A stretch of DNA of 64,000 nt from Bacteroidota bacterium (GCA_027492915.1 JAPUDW010000137.1:24097-88096), one strand, 5' to 3'. Counted from the stretch's first letter, positions 26,497-37,800 are shown. Program-made: numbers and translations. The notes: a model not told the origin generated them from the sequence alone.

Positions 26497-27159
26497 ATGA
26501 ACTCAACAGTCAACATGATTTTAGGGATCTACAAACGGCTGATGTTTTTATATCCGGCGCAATTCCGAGATCAGTTCGCTGAGGAAATGCATACGATTTT
26601 TGCGCTTACCCTCAAAGAGTCACATGGAAAGCTGCTGCTGTGGTTGATCTTGCGGGAAGCATTTACGCTGCCAATCAGCATCATCACCGCGCACTGGCAT
26701 GAATACAACCGGAGACCCACCTTAGCTCTTCAAGGAGGAATGAATATGGTATCTCAACAATCGACTTGGTTATTTCGTTGGACGGTTAGCAGTGTTGTGG
26801 GCTTATTCATCCTATTCAGTTTGTTGGTAGTCGTACCCTATTTCGCGCTGGGCTTGCATCTTCAGCCGACCGAGAATGTGATAGGCGGGCAGTTTGATCC
26901 TAAGGGGTTTTCTCTATATCTTGGTGACTCGGGTACTGGAAATATCTTCTACCTGCTGACCATTCTGGTCATGATGTTTGCGCCTGTTGTTGGGATTGCA
27001 CTGAGTATTTTTTGCGGCGTATGGCTGGTGCGACGGTGGGGAAAGCTCAACCTCAGGCAGTATTTAATAGGTGGTGCCGCCATGTTGATGGGTATATCAC
27101 TTATCCTATTTTTGTTGTCTCCGTTGGGGCGAGTTATTTACACATGGATGTTCGATTAA
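26497..27159 (+). CDS. Membrane protein with permease-prefix-like N-terminus
   Basis: 220-aa membrane protein. The N-terminus (IYKRLMFLYPAQFRDQFAEEM) matches the short cytoplasmic 'permease prefix' seen in many PadR-controlled membrane proteins. Membrane helices lie at about residues 95-117, 145-170 and 185-210. The ATG at 26497 was preferred over GTG at 26479 because AAGAAG lies just upstream. The operator-promoter upstream suggests repression by a PadR-type regulator encoded elsewhere. Function unknown. Confidence 0.75.
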   Translation: MNSTVNMILGIYKRLMFLYPAQFRDQFAEEMHTIFALTLKESHGKLLLWLILREAFTLPISIITAHWHEYNRRPTLALQGGMNMVSQQSTWLFRWTVSSVVGLFILFSLLVVVPYFALGLHLQPTENVIGGQFDPKGFSLYLGDSGTGNIFYLLTILVMMFAPVVGIALSIFCGVWLVRRWGKLNLRQYLIGGAAMLMGISLILFLLSPLGRVIYTWMFD

Positions 27160-27184
27160 TAGATAATCTTTGCGTTTAGAATAC

Positions 27185-27193
27185 TGTTATAAT
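27185..27193 (+). promoter_or_regulatory. Extended -10 promoter of the Uma2 gene
   Basis: TGTTATAAT, 26 nt before the Uma2 ATG at 27220; fits the extended -10 pattern of this window. Confidence 0.5.
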
Positions 27194-27219
27194 GGCTCAA
27201 AAGCAGGAGAACAGGTGCT

Positions 27220-27753
27220 ATGGTGCTACAAACGCAACAATCCATAAAAACTGTTGATGACTTCATTAGATATGCCTCGCTGCCAGAAAATGCAGACCGC
27301 AATTTAGAATATATCAACGGGAAGGTGGTTGAGAAATTGGGAAGCACGACGCAGAACTCCCAAATTCCAATGTTCTTATCCGCCTTTGTAGTTATGCATT
27401 GTGATACTCACAACATCCCCTGTTATCTTTCAGGCGCGGATGGCGAATATTGCATCGGTGACTGGTGCTTCATACCAGATTTTGCCTACAAACAGACTGC
27501 GGTATCTGCCACTTTTCCCGACCGTGTGCCTCCGTTGTGGGCTGTCGAGGTCATCTCCGCCAGTGAGAACCCTGCCGCAAAACGACGCAAGTATATTCAA
27601 GCGGGTATCTTGCTATGGGAAGTGTATGTCGATGAGCGCGTGATTGATGTGTACGAGGCCGGGCAACCTCTTGCTACTTACGGCAGCGGAAGTAGTATTC
27701 CTGTCAGCCACATCCCCGGCTTGCAAGTAGAAGTGACTAGGCTGTTTAGATAG
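27220..27753 (+). CDS. Uma2-family (DUF820) PD-(D/E)XK nuclease-like protein
   Basis: 177-aa protein of the Uma2 family, abundant in cyanobacteria and Chloroflexota and structurally a restriction-type endonuclease fold. Visible elements: early YINGKVVEK, the Asp in CFIPDFAY (about residue 87), Glu in WAVEVIS (about 109) and KRRKYIQAGILLWEVYV as the conserved post-core helix. The biological role of the family is not established. Usually present as many dispersed copies; only one is in this window. Single gene with its own promoter. Confidence 0.88.
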   Translation: MVLQTQQSIKTVDDFIRYASLPENADRNLEYINGKVVEKLGSTTQNSQIPMFLSAFVVMHCDTHNIPCYLSGADGEYCIGDWCFIPDFAYKQTAVSATFPDRVPPLWAVEVISASENPAAKRRKYIQAGILLWEVYVDERVIDVYEAGQPLATYGSGSSIPVSHIPGLQVEVTRLFR

Positions 27754-27798
27754 TCCCCTGCTAAACAATTTAAAATAACCCTTAGCGCGGCCTGCCTA

Positions 27799-27831
27799 TG
27801 CTACAATCCTCCCTAATTAGGAGGCCGCGTG
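27799..27831 (+). promoter_or_regulatory. Extended -10 and perfect Shine-Dalgarno of the Lgt-like gene
   Basis: TGCTACAAT at 27799-27807 is directly followed by CCTCC (27808) and, 7 nt later, AGGAGG (27819) which is 4 nt before the GTG start. CCTCC can pair with GGAGG. If transcription starts upstream of 27808 the ribosome site could be hidden; with a start near 27814 the leader is only about 15 nt. Confidence 0.5.
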
Positions 27832-28656
27832 TTACCGCTCTATACCCAACTGCTTTTTTGGAGCATCCCCACCTTCCGGCTGACGGTGGCAATAGCAATT
27901 CTCACCAGCATTGGTGTTGGTGTTTACCGGCAGCGTTCGCGGGGACGAGTCATTGATGCTTACCTCGGTGCGTTGGTGGTGGGAATTTTGGGTGCGCGGC
28001 TATTCCATGTCGGTTTGAATTGGGATTATTTCACCGAAAACACGGCTGAAATCTGGCAGATCGAAGCGGGTGGGCTTGATTGGCACGGTGCTGTGCTAGG
28101 TGCATTGCTCGGCCTCGTGCTGGTGACGCACACACAACTGCTGATCGCACGCTGGCGACCCAATAATGCCCTGCCACTCTCGTTCAACCAGCTTATCACG
28201 ACATTAACACCAGCACTCCCGCTGGTCGGTCTCGGCGGGTGGGTGGGGTGCTTGGCGGCAGGCTGCGGCTACGGTAAAGAAGTGGACAGCCTCGCCAATT
28301 ATCCACGTTGGGCAGCTTCCGAACTGGTGGATGTGTTTGGGATCGTGGCGCCGCGCTATAACACGCCGTACTTCGGCATTGTGCTGTGCTTGCTTGGTAT
28401 CCTACTGGTGATCGCCCTACGGCGGTGGCAGGATGCAAGGCGGTTTTGGCTGGTGCTAGTGGTGATGAGTATGGGTATGTTCGGGGTTGGTTTCTTTCGG
28501 GCAGACCACACGCTTGGCGCATTTGGTTTGCGGGGCGACCAAATGCTTGATCTCATCACCGCATTGTGGGGTATGATTGTGTTCAGTCGAGTAACAAGTC
28601 TACGGCGCCAAGTGTTTAAAAAAACAGGTGAAGCTGATGAGCAAACGCCGCGATGA
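27829..28656 (+). CDS. Lgt-like prolipoprotein diacylglyceryl transferase family protein
   Basis: 275-aa membrane protein with about seven helices. The conserved Lgt histidine appears in GLDWHGAVLG (about residue 87) and the late arginine in GFFRADHTLGAFGLRGDQML. In place of the usual G-R-x-G-N-F/GRxGC motif the sequence is GGWVGCLAAGCGYGKE, so the arginine regarded as essential for lipid binding is tryptophan. It may therefore be a diverged paralogue rather than the main Lgt. Start is GTG with a perfect AGGAGG. The following 79-codon membrane gene overlaps its end. Confidence 0.78.
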   Translation: MLPLYTQLLFWSIPTFRLTVAIAILTSIGVGVYRQRSRGRVIDAYLGALVVGILGARLFHVGLNWDYFTENTAEIWQIEAGGLDWHGAVLGALLGLVLVTHTQLLIARWRPNNALPLSFNQLITTLTPALPLVGLGGWVGCLAAGCGYGKEVDSLANYPRWAASELVDVFGIVAPRYNTPYFGIVLCLLGILLVIALRRWQDARRFWLVLVVMSMGMFGVGFFRADHTLGAFGLRGDQMLDLITALWGMIVFSRVTSLRRQVFKKTGEADEQTPR

Positions 28657-28867
28657 TTGGATTGACGAGGATGAGTACCCCGATGAGCGCGATATCGACG
28701 ATTTAGGCGACGATTCGCCGGTTGATTATGATCGTAGTACGCTGGGGCGGGTGGGCAATATGCGCCAGCCGTATTGGACGAAATCCCGCATTCTGGTGGT
28801 GATAGTGGTCGGGTTGGTTTTGCTCAGCCTTATTCTGGCGGAACTTGCGCCTTTGCTCCAGCGGTAA
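28637..28867 (+). CDS. Small acidic membrane-anchored protein
   Basis: 76-aa protein: a strongly acidic cytoplasmic half (DDWIDEDEYPDERDIDDLGDD) and a single C-terminal membrane helix (RILVVIVVGLVLLSLILAEL). The ATG at 28637 has AGGTG 6 nt upstream and overlaps the end of the Lgt-like gene by 20 bp, indicating coupled translation. Tail-anchored topology; unknown function, perhaps an accessory of the Lgt-like protein. Confidence 0.7.
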   Translation: MSKRRDDWIDEDEYPDERDIDDLGDDSPVDYDRSTLGRVGNMRQPYWTKSRILVVIVVGLVLLSLILAELAPLLQR

Positions 28868-28978
28868 AGATCGCGATGGGATTAGTCTTATACCTTTGTT
28901 TTTTGGCTGGTTAGAATTATGATCTATATACCACAACTTGCATGACACATCTATAACAACAGACCACAAGAGGCAGTT

Positions 28979-29662
28979 ATGCGCTTAGAAAACATGAATT
29001 GGATGGATGTTGAATCGTACCTTGAACATGATGATCGCATCATCATTATCACCGGCGCGACCGAGCAGCACGCTTACCTGAGCCTGCTGACCGATATTCT
29101 AATTCCTGCCCAAATTGCCGACGCTGTGGCCGAGCGTGAACAAGTTATCATTGCACCGTCGTTGAACTTCGGTTACAGCCGTTATTTCGCAGCCTTCCCC
29201 GGAACGATCAGCCTGACCCAGCAAACGTTTAGCACGGTTATCCTCGAAATCTTTGAATGCCTGCTGCATCAGGGTTTCCGGCGCTTCTTTTTCCTGAACG
29301 GGCATGGTGGCAACCTGATGCCGCAATTCCTGAGCGACCTCGATAAGAAAGACCATGCCGTGAAAGCCATCTGGTACAACTGGTGGCGCGAAAAGGCTGT
29401 GCAAGAATTTGGTCAGCGCAACAACCTGCGTTTGAACCACGCCAACTGGGGCGAAAACTTTCCCTTCAATCGTGTGGCAGAGTCGCCGAATGTGGTCAAG
29501 GAATGGGTTGAACAGCTAACGGACAATAATGACATCTACCTGATCCGGCAGCAGATTGGTGACGGCAGCTTTGGTGGGCCGTATGAAGTGGCTGATACGA
29601 TCATGAACCAATTGTTTAGTGAAGTAGTTGATGAAGTGACAACGCTGATCCAGAATATGTAA
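28979..29662 (+). CDS. Creatininase-family amidohydrolase
   Basis: 227-aa enzyme of the creatinine amidohydrolase family, which hydrolyses small amide rings or acts in riboflavin/F420 and mycofactocin pathways. Motifs: GATEQHAYLSLLTD near 26-39 carrying metal ligands Glu, His and Asp (usual form GSxEQHGPHLPLxTD, so the glycine after His is Ala), NGHGGN near 108 and an EVADT segment late in the chain. Substrate unknown. It stands alone, followed by nearly 800 bp without a convincing gene. Confidence 0.85.
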   Translation: MRLENMNWMDVESYLEHDDRIIIITGATEQHAYLSLLTDILIPAQIADAVAEREQVIIAPSLNFGYSRYFAAFPGTISLTQQTFSTVILEIFECLLHQGFRRFFFLNGHGGNLMPQFLSDLDKKDHAVKAIWYNWWREKAVQEFGQRNNLRLNHANWGENFPFNRVAESPNVVKEWVEQLTDNNDIYLIRQQIGDGSFGGPYEVADTIMNQLFSEVVDEVTTLIQNM

Positions 29663-30440
29663 ATTGCACAAACTGCGAAAAATGTACGATTTTTGCAAAT
29701 AATCTGGCGAAATGGCGGGCGGCTGGCTCCCGTGTATCCGCTGAATTGACATTTTGTGCCGGCAGGAGTGAGGGAACAATCCGCGGCGGTGCAAATGGCA
29801 GTCGTGCCGCTCCTGTCGGCAAGTTTCAAGTGACGATGGTAGAAGTTTTTAGTCACCGGTCATTTGCCTCCCGCATATCCCCAAATGATTCGGAAAATGC
29901 GTCAAATTCTGCAAATTCGGAATCAGGTGTTTCCACATTTTCCGAATCTTCCCCCTCAAAAGTTATAAGTATTGCAGTTGTAACAATGTCGGCAACCAGC
30001 GAAGTTAAGTGGTGCGTGTGGTTTGGTGGCGCGGACGGGATATGTCCCATGCCTGTGAAAAGACAATGACTTAGGGTAAGTAATTACCATGTTATGAGAC
30101 GAAACAATTATCGTTTCGGGCGTATAGCAGGTCGGCGTTAAACGCGTTATAATAAGCACAATCTTTCGTCTAAATAGTGCTCCAGAAGTTAGCCGATCTG
30201 GAGAGTAAGGGGGATGTTTCCACCAAACTGGCTGTCGTATTTGAAAAAACTTCACTCGCTCCCGCACATCCGTGATCCCCCATTTCCCACCATTTGATGT
30301 TTTATCGTTTGCCGTACAACAGGCATTTTTGATTTCACCCTATAAGATCACGCTTGAACAGCTACCCATAATGAGCATCAGGCGTAAAGGCTCCCGTGAA
30401 TTAAGCCGCTGCGGGAGATCATCAAGTGGCTGAAAGGACA
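29663..30440. other. 778-bp intergenic region with several hairpins
   Basis: No gene is convincing here; a 65-codon minus-strand frame (29853-30050) ends in an acidic stretch but lacks a ribosome binding site. Structures seen: CGAAAC/GTTTCG inverted repeat at 30100-30118, a TTATAAT -10-like word near 30147, and CTCCCG/CGGGAG at 30391-30417 just before the zinc-ribbon gene. The length and hairpins would allow an untranslated RNA or long leader, but nothing identifies one. Confidence 0.5.
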
Positions 30441-30653
30441 ATGTTCACATGTCAACTTTGCAAACAGGTTACACCCGCTCGAACTAAAGCCCGGCGGATC
30501 GTGCTTGAAACACGACCCCGCACCTACATACATCCTTTCGACAAAAAGCGCAGCGAACAACCGCCCGACACCTACGGTTATGAGATCGTCAGGGAGTCTA
30601 TGGCCTGCCCCACATGTGCTGCCCAATATAATCTACAAAAAGATAAGGCCTAG
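30441..30653 (+). CDS. Small zinc-ribbon-like protein
   Basis: 70-aa protein with CQLC near the start and CPTC near the end, a pair of CxxC knuckles separated by ~50 residues, likely binding one zinc. The middle is basic with an unusual RPRTYIHPFDKK segment. The ATG at 30441 has GAAAGG at ribosome-binding distance; a GTG at 30426 is the alternative. A CTCCCG/CGGGAG hairpin lies immediately upstream and a strong palindrome downstream. Possibly nucleic-acid binding; family unknown to me. Confidence 0.65.
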   Translation: MFTCQLCKQVTPARTKARRIVLETRPRTYIHPFDKKRSEQPPDTYGYEIVRESMACPTCAAQYNLQKDKA

Positions 30654-30669
30654 CCGCCTAACCTAGAGT

Positions 30670-30704
30670 CATTAGGGGCGCGTCACTGTGGCGCGCCCCT
30701 AATG
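30670..30704. terminator. 13-bp perfect palindrome between convergent genes
   Basis: CATTAGGGGCGCG and CGCGCCCCTAATG with a 9-nt loop, between the zinc-ribbon gene and the convergent sensor kinase. Probably a bidirectional terminator, and related to the TAGGGG palindromes elsewhere. Confidence 0.8.
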
Positions 30705-30724
30705 AATGGCAAAGGATCGTTGGC

Positions 30725-31846
30725 TTATTCGGCGTGTACGATAGGGATGGTGACGGCTACCCGCGTTCCCTGACCGATATGGCTTTCGAGGAACACACTC
30801 CCACCAAAGAGGTCGACCGCACGCTTGACGATGGCTAACCCCAATCCGGTACCGGTAATGCTGCCGACGTTGGAGCCACGCTTAAACGCCTCGAATAAAT
30901 GCACCTGATCTTCTGCTTCGATACCCACGCCTTGGTCTTCCACCGTAAAGATATAGTTACCGTCATTGCGCTTTAGGCTGACGTATACCATGCTGTGCGG
31001 CGCGGAATATTTGATGGCGTTCGAAATGAGGTTGCTGGCGACCTGCCGCAGTAGGCGGGAATCCGCAACCGCCGAATCGCTAACCTCGTTGGCATATTCG
31101 ATCTGATAATTTTCATCGTGGATGGTGCGGAACTCGTCCACAATGTCCAGGACTGTCTCACCAATATCGACCATCGTCGGTTCGTAATGCATACTGTCGG
31201 ACTCTATCTGAGCGATGAACAGCATATCATCCAGCATTTGCATGAGTTGGTGTACGGACGATTCGATGCGGTTGAGATGTTTGAGGCGGCGTTCTTCGTT
31301 AATCTGGGCGGCATAATCGCGCACCAGATTATTTGATGACAGGATGGCGGCAAGCGGGTTACGGAAGTCGTGGGAGAACATGGCCACCAGTTTCACTTTG
31401 AGTAAACTACGGGTATGTTCCTGCGATAACGCTTCTTTTAAGTACTGCACTTCGTCACTGTGCAACTGTTCGCGCTGTTCGGACTTTTTCAACTGGCTTT
31501 GGACCGCTTCCAACAACTGCAAACGGGTAAAAGGTTTGGTGATGTAATCATCCGCACCCAAGGTCATCCCGTAGCGAATGTCGTCATGGGCAGCGCGTGC
31601 TGTGACAAATATGAATGGGATACGGGCAGTCATAGGGTTTGAATGGACTTCAAGGAACACACCGTAACCATCCAGTTCCGGCATCATGATGTCGCAGACA
31701 ATCAAATCCGGTACCCATTGAATAGCATGTTTAACACCAACCATCCCATTTTCGGCACTGAGAACTTGATAATCCTCAAACATCAGCCAATCGGTTATCT
31801 CATTGCGTAGAATGGCTTCATCTTCTATGACTAAAACTTTTGGCAT
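30725..31846 (-). CDS. REC-HisKA-HATPase hybrid histidine kinase
   Basis: 373-aa cytoplasmic signalling protein with an N-terminal receiver domain (E8/D9 acidic pocket, phospho-acceptor D52 in VCDIMMP, T82, K104), then HisKA with phospho-His in FSHDFRNPL (about H159) and a HATPase domain (N box NLISNAIKYS, DQGVGIE, GTGLGLAIVK). Receiver-first kinases usually take phosphate from another kinase; the giant PAS/GAF kinase 12 bp upstream in the same operon is the obvious partner. No DNA-binding output domain is present, so a further response regulator is needed. Confidence 0.93.
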   Translation of the reverse strand: MPKVLVIEDEAILRNEITDWLMFEDYQVLSAENGMVGVKHAIQWVPDLIVCDIMMPELDGYGVFLEVHSNPMTARIPFIFVTARAAHDDIRYGMTLGADDYITKPFTRLQLLEAVQSQLKKSEQREQLHSDEVQYLKEALSQEHTRSLLKVKLVAMFSHDFRNPLAAILSSNNLVRDYAAQINEERRLKHLNRIESSVHQLMQMLDDMLFIAQIESDSMHYEPTMVDIGETVLDIVDEFRTIHDENYQIEYANEVSDSAVADSRLLRQVASNLISNAIKYSAPHSMVYVSLKRNDGNYIFTVEDQGVGIEAEDQVHLFEAFKRGSNVGSITGTGLGLAIVKRAVDLFGGSVFLESHIGQGTRVAVTIPIVHAE

Positions 31847-31857
31847 ACAATAAATCC

Positions 31858-34800
31858 TTATGTCAGCAGTGGAATTCTAACAATCATGGTCGTTCCCTGA
31901 CCTACCGAACTGTTCACCTTAATCGTCCCGCCATGCAGCTCTACAGATTCTTTGGTGATGACTAAACCCAAACCTGTTCCTGATATGGTACCTACATTCG
32001 CGGCGCGGTGAAAAGGTTCGAACAAATGCTTGAGATCCGGTTCGGGAATACCAATACCTTGATCACTCACGGATAGGATCAGAGCATCTTCTTCATAAAC
32101 CAAGCGCACCTCAACCGGTTTCGTATCGCCGGAATACTTGAGAGCGTTGGATAACAGATTATCAAGAACCTGACGCATCAGCTTCTTATCGAGTTTAGCG
32201 GACGGGGTTTCCACCGGACACCTATACTCGATACGGTGACGGACATCAGAACGGAGTTGGTACTCGTCGATGACTTCACGACAAAAGGCGTCGAGGTTCA
32301 AGTCCAGTGGTTGGAATTCCACACGCTTGGCTTGAATGCGTGCCAATTGGAGCATATCGTCCATAATCCCCTTGAGACGGTCAACCTGCCCACGTATGTT
32401 ACCCAGACGGTCGGATACTTGTTCATCCTGCATCTTCTTGCGGTAATTACTGAGGGTTTCGGTCATGGCGAGGATATTCGCCAGCGGCGTGCGAAACTCA
32501 TGCGAGGCCATCGACACAAAGCGCGACTTTAGATCACCAAGTTCACGTTCTTTTTCGAAGGCTTGTAGCACGGCTTCTTCGGCGCGTTTTCGCTCGCTAA
32601 TGTCGCGGACGGAGGCCACAAACTCCTGAAATTCGCCTGTGTCCTTCGAGACAACCGTTTTGCCAACGGCTTCCAGCCAAATTTGGTGACCGTCCTTATG
32701 CTCGAAGGGGAAAGCGAACGATGTTGTTCCGTCGCTGCCTGCGTTCGATAAGGACTGCGAACGTCCCGGTATGCGGACACGATGATCCATTAACATGCTC
32801 CCCATGCGCCCTACCAACTCATGCGGTTGGTAGCCTAGTACCGCCTGACTCGACGGCGACACGTACTCGATTTCGCCGTCTTTGTTGGTACGTACGATCA
32901 CATCGCTGATATTTTCGGCCAGCAAGCGGTAACGGGCTTCACTTTCACGCTGGGCATCTTCACTTTGTTTGCGTACCAGTAAGCTGGCGATGGTGATGGC
33001 GTACAATACCAGTGCATCCAGCATCGGTTTGGACGCGGCCTGATGGTGAACTAAATTGTCAGTCACTAACCAGCCAATACTCTGGCTGCCATCCCACAAG
33101 GCGACTGATGCCTGCCAGCCCACACCGATTTGCTGCCCCTGAAAGTAGATGGTGGCATCTTCCTTAAACCAGAAGTGATTTTCGCTAATTAGGGGTTGGC
33201 TAAGGACTTCAAAATCTTTAGCCTTGACCAGCGCATTGGATTCTTCGGTGATTTCGCCGTGTATATCGGTGCAATACGTACCCTGAGCGCTACCATCCTC
33301 AGGACGGTACAAAATCAGCGCCATACGGTCAAAGCCCAGACGTTCCAATCCCAATTCGACGGTTCGATAATAAAAATCATCCAGATCGTCAATTTGGGTC
33401 AGGTCAACGGTAATTTCATGGAGTTCCTTCAGGTATCTTTGGAAGACCATTTCGGCCTCTGCTTTGGATTGCAGCGCTTGTTCAGCCTGCTTACGCTTGG
33501 TGATGTCGCGGATAACGCATACAATGCCCTGCTCGCGGTTTTCTTCGGTGCGGATGTAACCGAGACCTAATTCGGCGTCAAAAAGGGTGCCATCTTTGCG
33601 ACGCGCCAGTGTTTCGATATTTTCGCCTTCTTTGGTTATCAGTACATTTTCAATCGCATCTGTCAATCTTTCGCGGTCTTCGGGTCGTACAAGACTGGAA
33701 AGCGCCTGCCCGAAGTAATCCTCGTCGTTACAGGCGAACAGCTTGTTAAACATGGTGTTCGACTGCTGAATGCCGGTGTTGGCATACGACAACAAAATAC
33801 CGTCGATACTGTTATTGAGGATAGCCTCCACGCGGTTCTTGGAATAAATGACCTCGGCGGTACGCTGCGCCACGCGCCATTCGAGGATCGCGGCGTGCTG
33901 GTTGATCTCCTCGTAAAGTTGGCGGTTTTCGATAGCCGGTGCAGCACGTTCGACATAGGCGATCAGGATACGCTGGTCACGTTCACTAAAGGCGTTGGTT
34001 TCGGCGCTTTGCAAATCCAACACGCCGATTACACCGTTCGCCGTTTTCAGCGGAATGACAATTTCCGAGCGGGTACGCGCTTCACTGGGGATGTAGTTCT
34101 TGTCATCCTCGACATTTGCCACATACACGGTTTTACCAGTGCGCAGCGCCAGAGGTACCAATCCCGGCCCCTCAATCGTCAGCGGGTTTTCCGGCTGGAT
34201 GTCAAACTCGCCGGTGCGCGCCAAGCGCACAATCTTCTTCTGTTTTTTGTCATAGAGCATCAAGCCGCAATCGGTATGTTGAAATTCATGTACTACCGCT
34301 GCTACAATCTGCTGGCCGAGATTAAGTAAGCTGTCGGCCTTAAACAGATACGAAGTCGCATTGTAGAGCGAACTCAGTTCACGCTCGTTGACTTTGCGCT
34401 CGGTAATATTGGTATGTGCCACAACCACACGGCGGGGCGCAGGCTCCAGAAACGGTGTTACCCTTACCCCGAACCAACGTTCCTTGGTTAGGGAATGGTC
34501 GGGGTATTCCAGATAGAATTCATCGAGATGGTCTTCAATGACCGCGCGAATACCCCTAGCCGTTTCACGCGCATCTTTCGCATTGTAACCAACTGTCTTT
34601 TCACATACCTCGATGTAATTGGCTCCGGCATAATGTGTTTTATCATCACCATTATTTTCTGCCGCGAACTGCCGCCACGGGTTGTTCATGGCGATAATCT
34701 TAGCATCGGTGTCGAGCACAACGGTGTTCGCGGGGAAGGCATCCAACGCCGATTGCAAGAATGAACTCAGTTCTTCAATGCGGTCGGTATACAAGTCATG

Positions 34801-37800
34801 CTCGGCTTGCATCTGCTTATTTTCGGTAATGTCGCGCCCGACAGCCTGATATTCGACAATTTTGCCAGCTTCATTGAAAATGGCGCGGTCTTTCCACTGT
34901 ATCCACCGGATGCTGCCATCCGGCAGGCGTGACCGATGCTCGGAAGAACCCGTCGGATTCGATGGTGAGATTTGCTGCATATAGTTTTGGGCTGCATCCA
35001 AATCCACAGGTGGGAAAATATCACGGAAGTTCTTGCCAATGAGCGCTTCCTGCGGCATTTGAACTAGCTCACTATAAGCGCGGTTGGCAAACGTGAGGGT
35101 GTAATCTGGCAGGTAGCGGCAAATGAGATCGGTTTGATTTTCGATCAATTCGCGATAACGCTCTTCGCTGTCATAGAGTGCATCGCGCAGTTGAAGTTGA
35201 TGCATGGCAATAGCGAGTTGGCCGGCAATTTGTAGCACGATTGACTTGTGTTCGACGCTAAAAAAACCAATCTGATCGGCAGCCAACGTCATGATACCCA
35301 TCCAATCACCCTGAGCCACCAAGGAGATGTTGAGAGTCGTGACCAACCCCTGATCAATCAGTTGTTGGAAACCTGCTTGAATAGGGTTATGCTGCCGCAA
35401 ATCTTCGATTGTGCTAACCGGATTTTCTTGGTAGTAAGCGAGATGGTCAGGGCTAAGGGTTATCCGCTGCCCTTTGGATGTGGTGCTGGGGTTACTGTCG
35501 TCAACCGCATAAATGAATCCTTCGCCCTGAGGGTTCATCAAGGTGATACTAATATATTGGCAGTCGATAATTTGCCGCAGATGTTTAATCGTCGTTTCGA
35601 TTACTAATTCGGTCGAAGTGGCGTTGATAATGGCGTTGTCAATTTTGTGCAGCACTTCCATACGCTGTGCATAGCGTTTGAGTCCTGCTTCAGCTTGCTC
35701 CAGCTCAATCACTTTCTCCGATAATTCGGTGGCACGTTGTTCATGGACATCGGATAAGTGAAGTTGCTGGATCGCAATCGCAAGTTGTTCGCCAACTTCG
35801 GAGGCCATTTCAGCATAGCTGGTATTGAAAAAAGCCAATTTATTAGCGAATAGGCTCGTGTTTTCGGTAGGGCAATCATCATCTGCCTGCAAGACGCCGG
35901 GTCGCGGCAGTTGACCTTCGTCAATAATCTGACTGGTGTAGGGGCGTCCGTCCGCTAAGGGGCGAAAATCATCAGCGGTAAGACTACGGTTCTTATCAAA
36001 CTGCGATGCGTCATGCGGCGTGAGTGGGATGTGCATCCCGTGCTTCAGAATGGTTTCATTATGCGAATTGCTTGCAACAACGGTTGATGCGTGAGTTTCC
36101 TCATCGAATATCGAGAGATTGGCACGGGTATAGGGGATCAGTTCCCGTATCTTGGCGAGCGCGTTTTCGGTCAATGCTTGAACCGAGCCACCATCAATCA
36201 GGCGGGTATCAATTTCATGCAAAATTTCCATAAGCCGCGCATAATGTTTAAGCGAATCTAATGAACGTTTACGCTCGGTAATGTTCAGCATCAAAATCAG
36301 AATGCCTTCGGGCACCGGTTGAATGCTGAATTCAAACCAATTCGATGTGCCATCGGAATAAGGGAACTCGGATTCCACACGCTGCGGAACACGTTCTTTC
36401 ATCACATATTCCATGTACGGGAAGAAGCCTAAATTCTTGATGTCGGGGAACTTTTCTGTTATTTTCGTCCCCATCAGTTCATCACGCGGAACTCGTGTCT
36501 GCTGCGCATTGACTTCGTTGACGTACAAGTAGCGCCATTCAGGGCTTAGAATCTGGCAGCCTTCCATCAAGTCATCCAGAATCTGACGGTAGCGGCCTTC
36601 GCTTTCCAACAGGGCGGTTTCGGCCTGCTGACGGTGGCTTTCTTCCTCAGCAAAGGTCATGGCGAAGGCAATATCTTTCGCCATTTCTTCGACCAACCAT
36701 AATTCGACTTCGTTAAAAACCGCCTTCTCGGTAGCAAATAGGTGGAATATCCCTCGAACGTCGCCGTTCACAATCAAGGGCAAGGCAGCGGAAGATTCGT
36801 AACCCATCTGACGCGCCGTTTCACGCCATTCCGGTTTAGGCAGGTCGATATTAATATCATTAACGATTACCCGATTGCCCGTCTTGAGCGCTACCACCGA
36901 AGGCGCATTTGCCAACTGCGGATTGTCGAGGTCAATGGTCAAACGCGGTACGAGATCGGCTGGCATACCGGCGTATCCGACCGGATTAATTCGCCGTGCC
37001 TGCCAATCGACCAATCCGATCCATGCGACTTTAAAAGCACCTTTTTCGACGGCAATTTCGCAGGCAGTCTCAAAGAGTGTAGGTAAATCGCGGATGCGTA
37101 CGATACTCTGGTTGACATCGCTGAGTACGGATAAGGTCGGGTTGAGGCGACTGATATGCTCTTGTATGGTTTTGCGCTCGGTGATGACCTGAACATGCAA
37201 AATCAGTGTCGGCTGGCCGGTCGGGTCAGTCATGCTGTGGGCAGTCACTTCAACGGCTTCCAATGTGCCATTGGCTCGCTGCATATGGGTTTCAAAACGC
37301 TGGATTGTGTCTACTGTATGCAATAGATCACTAAGCTTCTTCTGAACCAACGCAGCTTCATTCGGCTCTAAGAAACTTTGAAAGGGTTTGCCGAGTACTG
37401 CCGAAGGCCGATAGTCAAAGGTGGTGGTGAAACCTATGTTGGCATAACGAATGATCTGAAAATTATCAACAAACAAAATTGAGTCATTAAAGCCCTCAAT
37501 GATTGACCGGAAGCGTCCCTGACTGTGCTGGAGTGAGGCATACACACTCTTTTGTCGGGCAAGTTCGCGCTCGATCCGCCGATCCGCCTCGCGGCGTAGG
37601 ATGAACCGAACACGTTTCAACTGCTGCTTCATGACGACATCGTTGATGCGTGGGCTGGTGAGGGTGTACGCTTCGTCGGCCTCAGCTTGGGTGTCACACA
37701 AAACGATGAGCGGCGTTTCCCCGTCATTGGCTTCCATAATCCGAATCGGTTCTGCGCTGATGGCGTACATTACCAGCACAGCATCCCACGGTTTTGTGCT

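Noticed and set aside
29853..30050. 65-codon minus-strand frame in intergenic DNA
   Set aside because: No ribosome binding site and no familiar sequence; left as unassigned.
32010..32030. tRNA-like GGTTCGAA word
   Set aside because: It lies inside the giant kinase gene and has no cloverleaf around it.
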